From Borrelia sp. HM (GTDB lineage: Bacteria; Spirochaetota; Spirochaetia; Borreliales; Borreliaceae), in NCBI RefSeq assembly GCF_019669085.1, contig NZ_AP024401.1, positions 434,001 through 498,000 of the forward strand: DNA of 64,000 nucleotides. The letters are read 5' to 3'. The notes beneath the pieces were generated by a model that did no database searches, had not been told where the DNA came from, and saw only the letters and a list, made by a program, of their open reading frames with translations. The position numbers and the translations under genes were made by a program. Every line of letters begins with the position of its first letter. Position 1 is the stretch's first letter. Positions 46,009 through 55,483 of this stretch are shown here, piece after piece.

Positions 46009-46875
46009 ATGAATGGTCAACCAAGAGCATTAGATGTATTAAAAGAGATATTTGTTTTTCAGGGATATGTTGATAAAATTTTTGAAACGATATTGGTTTA
46101 TGGGTTAAAATTTTTATTAGCACTGTTAATATGGTGTATTTTGAGATTTTTAGTTAAAAAATTAGCTAAGCTCTTTTTGAAAGCTTTTGAAAAATCCAAG
46201 CTAGAAACAAAGTTAGATTCTACTGTTCTTAATTTTTTTAGATCATTTTTTCAAGTGACTACAGATATGGTATTAATTTTGATGATTTTACCTTATCTTG
46301 GTGTTTCTACAGCTTCTATTTTTGCTATATTTGGGTCTTTGGGTCTTGCAATTGGATTTGCTGCTCAAGGGATTTTATCCAATTTTGTTAGCGGATTTAT
46401 TGTGCTTAATGCCAATTTTTTTAAAATTGGTGATTATATTAGCTGTGATGATTTTGAAGGAGAAGTAAATAATATTCAGATATTTTTTACTACACTTAAG
46501 ACCGTGGATGGTAAAATTATTAAGGTTCCAAATAGTAAGTTTACAAATACATCAGTTACTAATTTTTCTGCAAATTCTACAAGGAGGATTTCATTTGACT
46601 TTCAAGTTCCTTATGATACAGATATTGGGTTACTTAAAGTCAAAATACAAAATTTAGCATTTTCCTTTAATAAGGAACAATATGGTATTGATGAACCTAG
46701 TATTGTTGTAAAAGAATATACGCCTCATTACATAGTCATGCAAGTAAGATGTTTTGTAAAGACTGAATTTTTTTGGGATTTTAAATATTTCATGGCAGAA
46801 AATATTAAATGTGTTTTATTTGACATGGGAATAAAATTGCCTATTAAAATCATAGATTGTATTAAATTTTATTAA
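46009..46875 (+). CDS. mscS: Small-conductance mechanosensitive channel MscS
   Basis: 288 residues. Three N-terminal hydrophobic segments (about 28-50, 82-102, 105-140), the last being the pore helix with the MscS signature GSLGLAIGFAAQGILSNFVSGF. A cytoplasmic beta/alpha domain follows, starting with GDYISCDDFEGEV. It vents solutes upon hypo-osmotic shock. Its last 14 bp overlap the end of the convergent glycosyltransferase gene. Confidence 0.93.
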   Translation: MNGQPRALDVLKEIFVFQGYVDKIFETILVYGLKFLLALLIWCILRFLVKKLAKLFLKAFEKSKLETKLDSTVLNFFRSFFQVTTDMVLILMILPYLGVSTASIFAIFGSLGLAIGFAAQGILSNFVSGFIVLNANFFKIGDYISCDDFEGEVNNIQIFFTTLKTVDGKIIKVPNSKFTNTSVTNFSANSTRRISFDFQVPYDTDIGLLKVKIQNLAFSFNKEQYGIDEPSIVVKEYTPHYIVMQVRCFVKTEFFWDFKYFMAENIKCVLFDMGIKLPIKIIDCIKFY

Positions 46876-48022
46876 TTTTTTGGCTTTTAATTATTTCAAA
46901 GTAATACTGTTCAATCTGATCTATAACAAATGAAATTGAAAAAATAGTTGATGTTTTTTCTGTATTTTTTTTTAAAGTTCGTAATTTTTCATCATTCTCT
47001 ATTAGTTCTTTCATATATTTGTATATGTCTTCATAATTGTCTATTAAGAATCCATTTTTTCCTTGATGTATTATATCCTTATATATTATGTCATTGGCAA
47101 GTATTGCAGGTATTCCAGAACTTAAAGCTTCGATTATTGTCATTGGATATACCTCACTTATTGATAGACTTGCAAATACATCAGAAATTTTATAATAATA
47201 GTACATTTCTTCCCATGGTATTGGTCCAGTTAGTATGATTTGTTTTTCAATCTTATATTGCTTTCTTAAATGTTGTATTTGAATTGATTCTTTTCCTTTT
47301 CCTATGAGTAGTAGCTTGCAGTGTTTATTTTCAATAAGAAGTTTTTTTAGATGTTCTACTAGCAGAGATACATTTTTTTCTTTATTGATTCTTCCAACAA
47401 AGATTATGATTTTATCATTGTTGCTGATTCCATGTTTATTTAAAATTTCTTGTTTTTTTTCTTGACTTAGTTCCTTGATAAAAAGTTCCCTATCTACTCC
47501 ATTTGGTATTATTTTATAGTCGGCATTTTTTGCAAGATTAAAATATTTATCATATGTTTTAATTGATGGATAAATAAAATGGTGGATTTGATCATAAAAT
47601 TTTTTCATTATTTTGTCTGGATTAATGAAGCATTTTAAAAATTTGATATAATGCAAATAGTGATCCCACATTGTATGATTGGTATGAACGATTGGAATAT
47701 TGTATTGTTTTGATATCTTTTTTCCAAGATTTCCCATAATGAATTCTGAATGTGTATGAATTATTTCAGGCTTATATTCTTTTATAATTTTATTTATTTG
47801 TCTTGTATTTGGAAGTGCTATTTTAGCATCTACTTTTTTATTTAGGTTAATTGATAAACTTCTATAAACACAGTTTTCTTTTAAATCTGTTTTTTGAGAT
47901 TGTGTACAAAAAATGTAAACGGTATGACCTTTTTTTTCAAGGCCAGCCTTGATTTGTTTGATAGACGTTGATACTCCATTATTATCTGGAACATACGTAT
48001 CTGTAAACATTGCAATTTTCAT
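46862..48022 (-). CDS. GT4 glycosyltransferase (glycolipid synthase)
   Basis: 386 residues. Two Rossmann-like domains: MKIAMFTDTYVPDNNGVSTSI at the N-terminus and the donor site IIFVGRINKEKN followed by SISEVYPMTIIEALSSGIPAI, the E-x7-E motif. Similar to diacylglycerol glycosyltransferases; the Lyme homologue BB0454 is reported to make monogalactosyl-diacylglycerol. The sugar in this species is not readable and may be glucose. Start is ATG 48022 after AAGGAT; a longer frame adds 10 residues. Confidence 0.85.
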   Translation of the reverse strand: MKIAMFTDTYVPDNNGVSTSIKQIKAGLEKKGHTVYIFCTQSQKTDLKENCVYRSLSINLNKKVDAKIALPNTRQINKIIKEYKPEIIHTHSEFIMGNLGKKISKQYNIPIVHTNHTMWDHYLHYIKFLKCFINPDKIMKKFYDQIHHFIYPSIKTYDKYFNLAKNADYKIIPNGVDRELFIKELSQEKKQEILNKHGISNNDKIIIFVGRINKEKNVSLLVEHLKKLLIENKHCKLLLIGKGKESIQIQHLRKQYKIEKQIILTGPIPWEEMYYYYKISDVFASLSISEVYPMTIIEALSSGIPAILANDIIYKDIIHQGKNGFLIDNYEDIYKYMKELIENDEKLRTLKKNTEKTSTIFSISFVIDQIEQYYFEIIKSQKINKI

Positions 48023-48081
48023 GCTTTTATCCTTACATTTTAAGTATAACATAATATTATTTTTAGTATAAAATATTTTAA

Positions 48082-49065
48082 ATGAATGAAATTTATTTAT
48101 TATTAGGTAAAGAACATGGATTAAAGGAAGCTTATTTAAATGATATTTTGAGTAAGTTAGGTGTTGATAATAAATGCGTTATCAAGCTTTTTATGTCAGA
48201 ATTATCATCAATAGAACTTTATGAATTATTTTTAACTAATTCTTTTTTTAATAAAAGGGAAGTCTTTATTATTTATGAGGCTGAAAATTTAAAGAATAAA
48301 AAAGATTTAGAGTTAATTTATAGTGTAATCTTAAAACCTTTAAATAAAGTTATTATTTTTATTTCTGAGGAAAATTCGATCAATTTTGATCTTAAAGATT
48401 CTTTGAAGGTGGTTAAAAAAACTTTTTATGAATTATCTGATGCTGATAAATTTTTATTTGTAAAAAAAAGTTTTTTTAAACTTGGAATTAAAATTACAGA
48501 TAAAGCAATAAATTTAATGCTTTTTATGTTAGATACAGATACTAAGATTTTGGAGTTTTATATTAATTCCTTTGCTCTTCTTATTAAAGATAGAACTATT
48601 GATGAGCATGATGTGAATTCTTGGCTTAGTTTTATGCGTCCTGAAAATCCTTTTTCCTTGTTTGAGTCAATTTTGAAAAAAGATATGGAGAGTTCTTTAT
48701 TAAAAGTTAAATCTATTCTAGATCAAGGAGAAGATTTGATTAGTATTTTAATGAATCTTGGTTGGCAGTTTAAAAAATTTTTGAAAGTGAAAATAGATTG
48801 CGAAAATTTTAATAGTATTTCATCTGTACTTAAAAAGTATAAGGTATTTGCTTCACTAGAGAAAACTTATAAGATAGGGCTTCAAAATTATTCAATTATT
48901 GATATCAAATTTATTTTGAAAATTTTGCATAAATTTGATTTATATGCAAGAATCTATGGTAAAAATATGCATTTAAATTTATCATATTTTATGGTATCAA
49001 TCTTATTGACTCAAGATGACACTTTGATTAATAGTTTTTTTTGTAAATTTAAGTATACCTTTTAA
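48082..49065 (+). CDS. holA: DNA polymerase III delta subunit
   Basis: 327 residues. N-terminal AAA+-like clamp-loader fold (EIYLLLGKEHGLKEAYLNDIL, LKEDLE region), middle helical lid and C-terminal domain with FDLYARIYGKNMHLNL. The delta subunit opens the beta clamp within the clamp loader; the tau/gamma partner is dnaX at 55.5 kb. No ATP site is expected and none is seen. Confidence 0.85.
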   Translation: MNEIYLLLGKEHGLKEAYLNDILSKLGVDNKCVIKLFMSELSSIELYELFLTNSFFNKREVFIIYEAENLKNKKDLELIYSVILKPLNKVIIFISEENSINFDLKDSLKVVKKTFYELSDADKFLFVKKSFFKLGIKITDKAINLMLFMLDTDTKILEFYINSFALLIKDRTIDEHDVNSWLSFMRPENPFSLFESILKKDMESSLLKVKSILDQGEDLISILMNLGWQFKKFLKVKIDCENFNSISSVLKKYKVFASLEKTYKIGLQNYSIIDIKFILKILHKFDLYARIYGKNMHLNLSYFMVSILLTQDDTLINSFFCKFKYTF

Positions 49066-49166
49066 AGTATCTGCTTTTGGTCTTGAATTGAATTTAAAAT
49101 TATTAAAAATGAAAGAATATATTACTTATTTATTGAAATAAATTTAAATTTGATTTTAATCATATT

Positions 49167-50969
49167 TTATGACTGATTGTTTTTCAAATTTTGATTTTCT
49201 AAGAAATCTTTTATTTTTTTTGCTGTTTTGATATTTGTATTTACCTTGCTTGCTATTTCATCTTCACTTAAAAGAGAGATATCTTTTTGTGTGCCAAGCA
49301 TTTTTAAAATGGTTTTGGATTTTTGTTCTCCAATTCCTTTGATCTTACTGTAATTCAATTTTATATTGCTTCGTAACTTTTTATTAAAACCATTTGCTCT
49401 TCTGTGAGCCTCATCTCTAACGTTTTGTAATATTTTAAGAGCAGAATTTCCCTCAGGAAGTTTAATACCTTGTGTTTTATTTGGTAAAAATATCATTTCT
49501 TCTTTTTTTGCTAGTGCACAAATAGCAACTTTATCTTTAATTCTTAATTTTTTTAAAATATCATAAGCGGCATTTAATTGCCCTTTCCCTCCATCTATTA
49601 GTACTAGATCGGGCAATTCTTCTGATTTTTCATTAATAAGTTTTGAATATCTTCTTGATACAACTTCTTTTATTGCCTTAAAGTCGTCAATTTCACCATG
49701 ATTTAATGAGTTGATCTTATAAACTCTATAACCATCTTTAAAAGGTTTGCCCATTTTAAAGGTAATAAGTGATGCTACTGTATTGTATCCATTAAGATGA
49801 GCAACATCAAATCCTTCAATTGTCTTTGGTAATTTTGTCATCTCAAGGATGATCTTTAGGTTTTCTAGTGATTGATTTTGTTCATTACTATATTCTCTTA
49901 GTGCGATTTCTGCATTAGAAATTGCCATTTCCATTATTTTTGTAGTGTTTGGAGTTTCTTCGTGAACTATATCAGGTTTTATATCTTTAAATTCATTAAT
50001 CAATTTTATTATATTTTCAGTTTCGATCTTTTTAAAGATATAGATCTTATCAGGTACTATCATGTTTAGAGATGTATAGTATTGTGTTATAAATATTGAT
50101 ATTAACTCACCCTCGTCATATATACTTTTATCGAAATTTATGTCTTTTTCTACTAATTTTCCGTCTCTGTATTTAAGTATTACAATAACATTTAGGTTAT
50201 CTGTCTTATGAATATATACATAGTCTGTACTAATTTTATTCATTCTTGTAATTATTTGTGTTTGACTTATTTCCATTAATGATTTTTTAGTTTCTTTTAA
50301 CTTTATTGCTGTTTCAAAATCTTCTTTTTTAATTACTGCTTGCATTTGTATTTCAATTTCATCTAAAAGTTTGGATATATTACCATTTAATATATGTTTT
50401 ATTTTTTCTACTTCTTTTTTGTATTCTTCTTCAAGATCTTCTCTGTGACATACTCCAAGGCATTGATTCATATGAAAATAAAAACAGGGATTTTTTGATT
50501 TTTTTTTGCATTTTCTAGTTTTAAATATTTTGTTGATGAGGTCTAATACTAAATCTAAATTTTTTGTATTAACATATGGTCCAAAATATTCGCTTCCGTC
50601 ATTTATTATTTTTCTAGTTTTAAAGATTCTTGGGTACTTTTCACAAGTTATCCTTATCATAGGATATCCTTTGTCATCTTTTAACTTAATATTGTAATCT
50701 GGCTTGTATTTTTTAATTAAGTTACATTCTAATAATAAAGCTTCATATTCACTATTTGTAGTAATTATTTCTATATTTGCTACATTGTTCATTAGTATTT
50801 TTGTTTTATGGCTAATTCTTTCTATAAAATAGTTTTTTACTCTTGCTCTTAAGTTTTTTGCTTTTCCTATGTATAATATTTTATTATTTTGTGAATACAT
50901 CTTGTAACAGCCACTTGTTGTTGGAAATTCTTGTACTTTATTATATAACTTGTTTAAGTATTCTTGCAT
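49167..50969 (-). CDS. uvrC: Excinuclease ABC subunit C
   Basis: 600 residues. GIY-YIG nuclease domain at the N-terminus ([20 protein letters not shown], then [14 protein letters not shown]; about 15-95), UVR domain (about 195-235), RNase H-like 5'-incision domain with FDVAHLNGY and [14 protein letters not shown] (about 375-540), and helix-hairpin-helix pair at the C-terminus ([16 protein letters not shown]). It makes both incisions in nucleotide excision repair. A monocistronic minus-strand gene. Confidence 0.97.
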   Translation of the reverse strand: MQEYLNKLYNKVQEFPTTSGCYKMYSQNNKILYIGKAKNLRARVKNYFIERISHKTKILMNNVANIEIITTNSEYEALLLECNLIKKYKPDYNIKLKDDKGYPMIRITCEKYPRIFKTRKIINDGSEYFGPYVNTKNLDLVLDLINKIFKTRKCKKKSKNPCFYFHMNQCLGVCHREDLEEEYKKEVEKIKHILNGNISKLLDEIEIQMQAVIKKEDFETAIKLKETKKSLMEISQTQIITRMNKISTDYVYIHKTDNLNVIVILKYRDGKLVEKDINFDKSIYDEGELISIFITQYYTSLNMIVPDKIYIFKKIETENIIKLINEFKDIKPDIVHEETPNTTKIMEMAISNAEIALREYSNEQNQSLENLKIILEMTKLPKTIEGFDVAHLNGYNTVASLITFKMGKPFKDGYRVYKINSLNHGEIDDFKAIKEVVSRRYSKLINEKSEELPDLVLIDGGKGQLNAAYDILKKLRIKDKVAICALAKKEEMIFLPNKTQGIKLPEGNSALKILQNVRDEAHRRANGFNKKLRSNIKLNYSKIKGIGEQKSKTILKMLGTQKDISLLSEDEIASKVNTNIKTAKKIKDFLENQNLKNNQS

Positions 50970-51085
50970 TCTATGTCTATTACTTGCCTTTAGATAATCA
51001 TTTTATTTTTGTGCTATAATACTAAATTATATTTGAATTATTGTATATTTTTAGTTTTTTATGTTAAAAAAGATAAAGGTCTATA

Positions 51086-52603
51086 ATGAGATTGTTTTTT
51101 ATATTTCCCCTATTTTGTTTGTATGTTTCTAGTGTTTTTTCTCAAGAGCTTAAGTTAATTCTTAATTCTAAAGATGGATTTAAATTTATTCAGGAAGCTC
51201 ATAATATTAGCTTTGCACGAGATAGTCGGGGCATTCTTGGGATTTATTTGGATAGATATAAGGGAATTTCAGATTTTGATAATATTGATTTGAGATTAGA
51301 AATGGGAAATAATAATATTATCAATGATGCTGCTTTAAATTATTTTGTTGATGCAAAAAATGCAAAGATTTCAAATTTTTTTCATAATATTTCAGGAAGT
51401 TCTTTAATTTTTTATTCAGGTCGCAATACTGTTAAACTTCAACCATTAACTAAAAAGGCTTTATTTTATTCTGGTAATATAATTTCTGATTTTACTATTC
51501 AGTTTTGGGCTTATCGTTCTACTTCTGTTACTGGAGAAGTTATTGTAAATTGGAACGGATATAAAAATGTTAAGGGTGTTTGGTTAGATCAAGCTATTCG
51601 TTTAGAGAGTGAAGGCGGTACTTTCATTTGGAATTTTAATAATGTGTTTTTAAATGATAATGGAGCACCAGTTAAGATTAAGATGAGAAGTTATGATGAT
51701 TTTATCCCAAAAGAATGGCATTTGCATACTATTAGGTATAGGCAAAAAGATGGTTTATTGGAATATTTAATAGATTCTAAGCCTCAAGCTATAGAATATG
51801 TTACTGCTGATAAAACAGAAGGTGCTGGCTATTTATTAAATATTGGTGATTTTATTGATTTTACATTGGGACAATATTTTACGGGAGCTATTGAAAATTT
51901 TGAAATTCATAAAAGTTTTGAAGAAGTGCATAATGCTTTCTTTTCAAAGAGCAAAGGATATATTGTTACAGAACCAATAAAGTTGTCCAAAGATTATTCT
52001 CAAATTTTATCTATTGAATTTGATAGTGTAAAACCAAAAGATACAGATATTGTTTATTATTATAAGTTAGATAATAAAATATTTTATGGAAAAGATGAAA
52101 ATGGACAGATAAAAAAGAATTTAACAGGAGATTGGATTCATTTTGATCCTAAAAATGGATTGCCTAAATTTAATACATCAAAGTATATTCAAATTAAAGT
52201 CGAATTTTATCCAAGTGGTATTCCTTTAGAAAGTCCAGCTCTTTATAATATGGTTATAACTTATACACCTGAGGCTGCTCCTTTCCCTCCTTTAGTAACA
52301 AAAGCCGTTCCTGGATCTGGTGAAATATTGCTTGAATGGTTTCCTGTTAATAATAATAATATTGGAGGTTATTATATTTATATTGGTGTTAGCCCTGGCA
52401 ATTATCATGGTAGAGTTGGCAGTTTTTTATCATCTCCTATTGATGTTGGAAATCAAACCTATTTTAAAATTACAGGTCTTGAGAATGGAAGACTTTATTA
52501 TATTAGTGTTGCTTCTTATAATTTAGATAAGAGTGTTAATGCAGCTTCTTTCTCAAAAGAGATTTCCGTAAGACCTATGGAGCTTTTTGAGCAATATGAG
52601 TAG
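51086..52603 (+). CDS. Secreted LamG/fibronectin-III-like protein
   Basis: 505 residues. N-terminal signal peptide (MRLFFIFPLFCLYVSSVFS-Q). Residues about 90-290 resemble a concanavalin A-like LamG domain (FTIQFWAYRSTSV and FIDFTLGQYFTGAIENFEIH). Residues about 400-500 resemble a fibronectin type III domain (AAPFPPLVTKAVPGSGEILL, ITGLENGRLYYISVASYN). Likely periplasmic or exposed; function unknown. The last 17 bp overlap the next gene, so the two are coupled. It corresponds to BB0458. Confidence 0.8.
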   Translation: MRLFFIFPLFCLYVSSVFSQELKLILNSKDGFKFIQEAHNISFARDSRGILGIYLDRYKGISDFDNIDLRLEMGNNNIINDAALNYFVDAKNAKISNFFHNISGSSLIFYSGRNTVKLQPLTKKALFYSGNIISDFTIQFWAYRSTSVTGEVIVNWNGYKNVKGVWLDQAIRLESEGGTFIWNFNNVFLNDNGAPVKIKMRSYDDFIPKEWHLHTIRYRQKDGLLEYLIDSKPQAIEYVTADKTEGAGYLLNIGDFIDFTLGQYFTGAIENFEIHKSFEEVHNAFFSKSKGYIVTEPIKLSKDYSQILSIEFDSVKPKDTDIVYYYKLDNKIFYGKDENGQIKKNLTGDWIHFDPKNGLPKFNTSKYIQIKVEFYPSGIPLESPALYNMVITYTPEAAPFPPLVTKAVPGSGEILLEWFPVNNNNIGGYYIYIGVSPGNYHGRVGSFLSSPIDVGNQTYFKITGLENGRLYYISVASYNLDKSVNAASFSKEISVRPMELFEQYE

Positions 52604-53903
52604 CTTGAATTTTGAAAAAGCCTTTGAGCTTTATAAAAAAGGTGATTTGAAAAATGCACTTTTAAATTTGGATGTTTTTGATGATAGCTTTGATGTTTTA
52701 TCTCTTAAATCTTTAATCTATTTTAGATTGAAAGATTATAAGGCACTTCTTTATATATTAGATACTTATCCTGTTTTAAGTGAATATAGTTTTTTAGTTA
52801 AAATTTTACATTATGGTAAGTTTGATGGTAAGGAAGAAGAATTGAGTTATTTTCAAAATTATAATCTTGGAGTTTTTTATTTTGGATTAAAAGATTATGA
52901 GAAGTCTTTAAATTGTTTTTTAAAAGCCAACAAACAAAATTCTAAGTTTATTCAAGCCATTAATAATGCCTCTATTGTTCTTGAGATACTGGGTAGAAGA
53001 GATGAGGCTATTGAGATGATTATTAGGGCTGCTGATGTGGATAAAAATAATGCTCTTGTTAAGTTAAATGCTTGGTTTTTAGAAAAAAATTATATCTTTG
53101 AAAAAGAGGAACCATTAAAGATAGATGAGAGCTTTTCAGAAGTTAACCTTGCTCTTATTGTTAATTATTTAATGTATTATCTTTATTATATTAAAGATAT
53201 AGGTGGTGCAATTAAACTTTCTGAGCAATTTTTAACAGATTCAAGTTATTCTAAGTATATTTGGCATAATAGAGCAACTATTTTGCATAAGATAGGTAGT
53301 ATGACACAAGCCACTCAATCTTATGTGAAAGCTATTTTAAATTTTCCTAATATTTACACAATATATAATATGCATATTGCTACAATAAAACTGTTAAATT
53401 TTTCTCCTAGAAAATCTATTGAGAGGATGGTATCAGATTATTCTGATATGGATTCAGTTTATTTTTACGCGTTCTTATTTTTTCTAAGAAATCGAGAACT
53501 CGAAGATGCTTATTTTTATCTGAAAAAGCTTTGTGAACTTAAACCAGATATTTATTCTAATTTTTTAGGTTTGATTGAAGCTAGAGAAGATATTTTGATT
53601 GAAGAGCTCTTAGATGAGTTTGCAATGGCTTTAAAAGATAAGTGGGTGCTTGAATATCAATTTTTTATTGACAATTCCTTAAATTTAAGAGATCCTGTGT
53701 TTGTATTTAGTTATGAAAATAGAATTTGTCCTTATATTTGGAAAATTAAAGATGAACATATTGAGCTTAGAGCTAGCAATAGTGAGGTAGAAATTACCAA
53801 AAAAATTTTTTCAGATGAGCTTATGTGTATAAAATTTGATGTTACAATTAAAGAGTTTAAAGATTTAATAAAAGCTTATATAGATTTTAAGAACAATTGT
53901 TAA
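52587..53903 (+). CDS. TPR-repeat protein
   Basis: 438 residues with no signal peptide. Several TPR-like units of about 34 residues: FEKAFELYKKGDLKNALLNL (near 9), YNLGVFYFGLKDYEKSLNCF (near 93), AINNASIVLEILGRRDEAIEMI (near 122) and IWHNRATILHKIGSMTQATQ (near 230). A protein-protein scaffold. The start overlaps the LamG/FN3 gene, suggesting the two work together. No enzyme motif is seen. Confidence 0.8.
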   Translation: MSNMSSLNFEKAFELYKKGDLKNALLNLDVFDDSFDVLSLKSLIYFRLKDYKALLYILDTYPVLSEYSFLVKILHYGKFDGKEEELSYFQNYNLGVFYFGLKDYEKSLNCFLKANKQNSKFIQAINNASIVLEILGRRDEAIEMIIRAADVDKNNALVKLNAWFLEKNYIFEKEEPLKIDESFSEVNLALIVNYLMYYLYYIKDIGGAIKLSEQFLTDSSYSKYIWHNRATILHKIGSMTQATQSYVKAILNFPNIYTIYNMHIATIKLLNFSPRKSIERMVSDYSDMDSVYFYAFLFFLRNRELEDAYFYLKKLCELKPDIYSNFLGLIEAREDILIEELLDEFAMALKDKWVLEYQFFIDNSLNLRDPVFVFSYENRICPYIWKIKDEHIELRASNSEVEITKKIFSDELMCIKFDVTIKEFKDLIKAYIDFKNNC

Positions 53904-53920
53904 TATTAAAACTTATTTTA

Positions 53921-53949
53921 TTGACAATATGATGACTCTGATATACTAT
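53921..53949 (+). promoter_or_regulatory. Promoter of tRNA-Ser (GCT)
   Basis: TTGACA at 53921-53926, a 17-bp spacer and TACTAT at 53944-53949, about 33 bp upstream of the tRNA. Confidence 0.75.
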
Positions 53950-53982
53950 TTTGATATATACTTACTTATTGGTATATCGTAA

Positions 53983-54072
53983 GGAGAGATGCCAGAGTGG
54001 CCGAATGGGGCTTCCTGCTAAGAAGTTGTCCTTCTAAAAGAGGGACCATGGGTTCGAATCCCATTCTCTCCG
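53983..54072 (+). tRNA. tRNA-Ser (GCT)
   Basis: 90-nt class II tRNA with a long variable arm (TTGTCC...GGGACCA). Acceptor GGAGAGA pairs with TCTCTCC, discriminator G; the anticodon loop CTGCTAA gives GCT, reading AGC/AGT. CCA not encoded. Confidence 0.95.
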
Positions 54073-54097
54073 TAGGGAGTTTTTGCTAAGATTTATC

Positions 54098-54127
54098 TTG
54101 ACAAAGGTTTCTTAGATTTATTAGTAT
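54098..54127 (+). promoter_or_regulatory. Promoter of tRNA-Ser (TGA)
   Basis: TTGACA at 54098-54103, an 18-bp spacer and TAGTAT at 54122-54127, upstream of the second serine tRNA. Confidence 0.65.
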
Positions 54128-54140
54128 TTATATTAATTTA

Positions 54141-54225
54141 GGAGAGGTGGCAGAGTGGTTGAATGCTACGGTCTTGAAAACCGTCGTAGGGTAACCTACC
54201 GTGAGTTCGAATCTCACCCTCTCCG
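54141..54225 (+). tRNA. tRNA-Ser (TGA)
   Basis: 85-nt class II tRNA. Acceptor GGAGAGG pairs with CCTCTCC, discriminator G; anticodon loop CTTGAAA gives TGA, reading TCN codons. The variable arm is CGTAGGGTAACCTACCG. Confidence 0.95.
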
Positions 54226-54262
54226 TCATTAGTTCATAATGATTTAATTGTATAATTAGTTT

Positions 54263-54958
54263 TTAATTCTCAGTATTTTGATCGATTGGGAATGTAAATT
54301 CAGTCTTTCCTTCAGCTCGTGCACGAATTACTAGGGGATCATAAAATATTACTACCTTATTATTTTTAAAATAGTATTTATATTGTCTAAAGATCTCTTC
54401 AAATTCTTTTTCAAATTCAGGGTTATCCTTAGAATTAATTGTGAATTTTATAAATTCTGTTTTCACTTGTTCTTTTAGTACTTGCATTAAAGAGTCTAAT
54501 TGGTCTTTAGAAATTATATCTGATAGTTTTATTTTTTCTTTTCCTCTTAAGTTAATTGGATGATATGTTGTCAGTCCGTTTGCATCATATTTGTTTATTA
54601 AATATTGAGAATATAGAATTGATGTTATTTTTAGAGCTGAGTTTTTAAATATTTCAAAGTCAGCGTAATAGAAAGGTTCATAGTTATATTTTTTTGTTTC
54701 CCTTGTTTTAAGGAATTCAGTTTCGTTATAAGCTTTCCATTTTGTTATAAGCTCTTCAAATCCAAGATCTAAACCTTCTATGGTAGGAATTTGAGCATCT
54801 ATTTGAAAAATATTATTATTTGGGTCGGTAACTGTTTCTTTGATAATTTTTGTTTCAATATTAATATCAGTGCTTTCTGTTTTTTTTTCATTTTTTTGAC
54901 ATGATATGAATATGAACAATGAAAATATTGCTATTATGATTGAAAGCTTGCTTGTCAT
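54263..54958 (-). CDS. Lipoprotein with DUF4163/DUF3298-like domains
   Basis: 231 residues. A lipoprotein signal peptide with lipobox FISC (Cys about residue 20) is followed by a Lys/Glu-rich tether. The later part, INLRGKEKIKLSDII followed by VVIFYDPLVIRARAEGKTEF, resembles the DUF3298 domain found in RsiV-like and PdaC-like proteins. No catalytic residues can be named. Predicted anchored on a membrane surface. It is divergent from the tRNA-Arg gene, with an inverted repeat between them. It corresponds to BB0460. Confidence 0.75.
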   Translation of the reverse strand: MTSKLSIIIAIFSLFIFISCQKNEKKTESTDINIETKIIKETVTDPNNNIFQIDAQIPTIEGLDLGFEELITKWKAYNETEFLKTRETKKYNYEPFYYADFEIFKNSALKITSILYSQYLINKYDANGLTTYHPINLRGKEKIKLSDIISKDQLDSLMQVLKEQVKTEFIKFTINSKDNPEFEKEFEEIFRQYKYYFKNNKVVIFYDPLVIRARAEGKTEFTFPIDQNTEN

Positions 54959-55003
54959 TTATTACTCCTTTTTATGTACGAATTTCATGTTTTAGTTTTT
55001 ACT

Positions 55004-55035
55004 AATTGTAATAAATAATAATTTTTATTACAATT
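55004..55035. repeat. 12-bp inverted repeat in a divergent promoter region
   Basis: AATTGTAATAAA (55004-55015) and TTTATTACAATT (55024-55035) form a perfect inverted repeat with an 8-bp centre. It lies between the lipoprotein gene (minus) and tRNA-Arg (plus), next to a TAAAAT -10-like box at 55040-55045. It looks like an operator or a hairpin; which is not decided by sequence. Confidence 0.6.
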
Positions 55036-55052
55036 GAAGTAAAATATTGTTT

Positions 55053-55126
55053 GTGCCCGTAGCTCAGTTGGATAGAGCATTAGATTGCGATTCTAAAGGT
55101 CAGAGGTTCAAGTCCTCTTGGGCACG
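55053..55126 (+). tRNA. tRNA-Arg (GCG)
   Basis: 74-nt tRNA. Acceptor GTGCCCG pairs with TGGGCAC (one G-U), anticodon stem TTAGA/TCTAA, anticodon loop TTGCGAT, so anticodon GCG reads CGC/CGT. T arm AGAGG/TTCAAGT/CCTCT. Bacteria usually have ACG here, so the GCG is notable. Confidence 0.9.
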
Positions 55127-55142
55127 GAAATTTATTAATTTT

Positions 55143-55229
55143 GGAGAGATGGCCGAGTGGCTGAAGGCGCACGCTTGGAAAGCGTGTATACATGAAAATG
55201 TATCATGGGTTCGAATCCCATTTTCTCCG
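55143..55229 (+). tRNA. tRNA-Ser (GGA)
   Basis: 87-nt class II tRNA. Acceptor GGAGAGA with TTTCTCC, anticodon loop TTGGAAA gives GGA, long variable arm TGTATACATGAAAATGTATCA. Follows tRNA-Arg by 16 bp, likely in the same transcript. Confidence 0.95.
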
Positions 55230-55231
55230 TT

Positions 55232-55326
55232 TCCTAGGACCCGCACTATTGAGTGTTGCCTAATCCCGTCAGGACTGGAAGGTAGCAGCGGTAAGCAATT
55301 ATTTGATGAGTGCGTAAGTCTTAGGA
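55232..55326 (+). ncRNA. ffs: Signal recognition particle RNA (4.5S type)
   Basis: About 95 nt. The conserved apical hairpin TGTTGCCTAATCCCGTCAGG, then ACTGGAAGGTAGCAGCGG, is the SRP domain IV that binds Ffh. The ends CCTAGGAC and GTCTTAGG pair. It follows the tRNA-Arg/Ser pair and lies upstream of dnaX, the common place for this RNA. Confidence 0.93.
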
Positions 55327-55483
55327 TAAATTTAATTTGCTTTAAGTAAACATATGTATTTTTATAAAAAGTTAATATTTAATCAAAATATTCATGTTAT
55401 ATTATATTTTATTTAGTAATAATTTTTCTTGTTTAAATTATTTTGCTTTTATAAGTTTAGAGCTAAAATAAAATTATCATTTA

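Noticed and set aside
55047-55349. 100-codon frame across tRNA-Arg, tRNA-Ser and SRP RNA
   Set aside because: All of its length is occupied by three RNA genes with clear structures.
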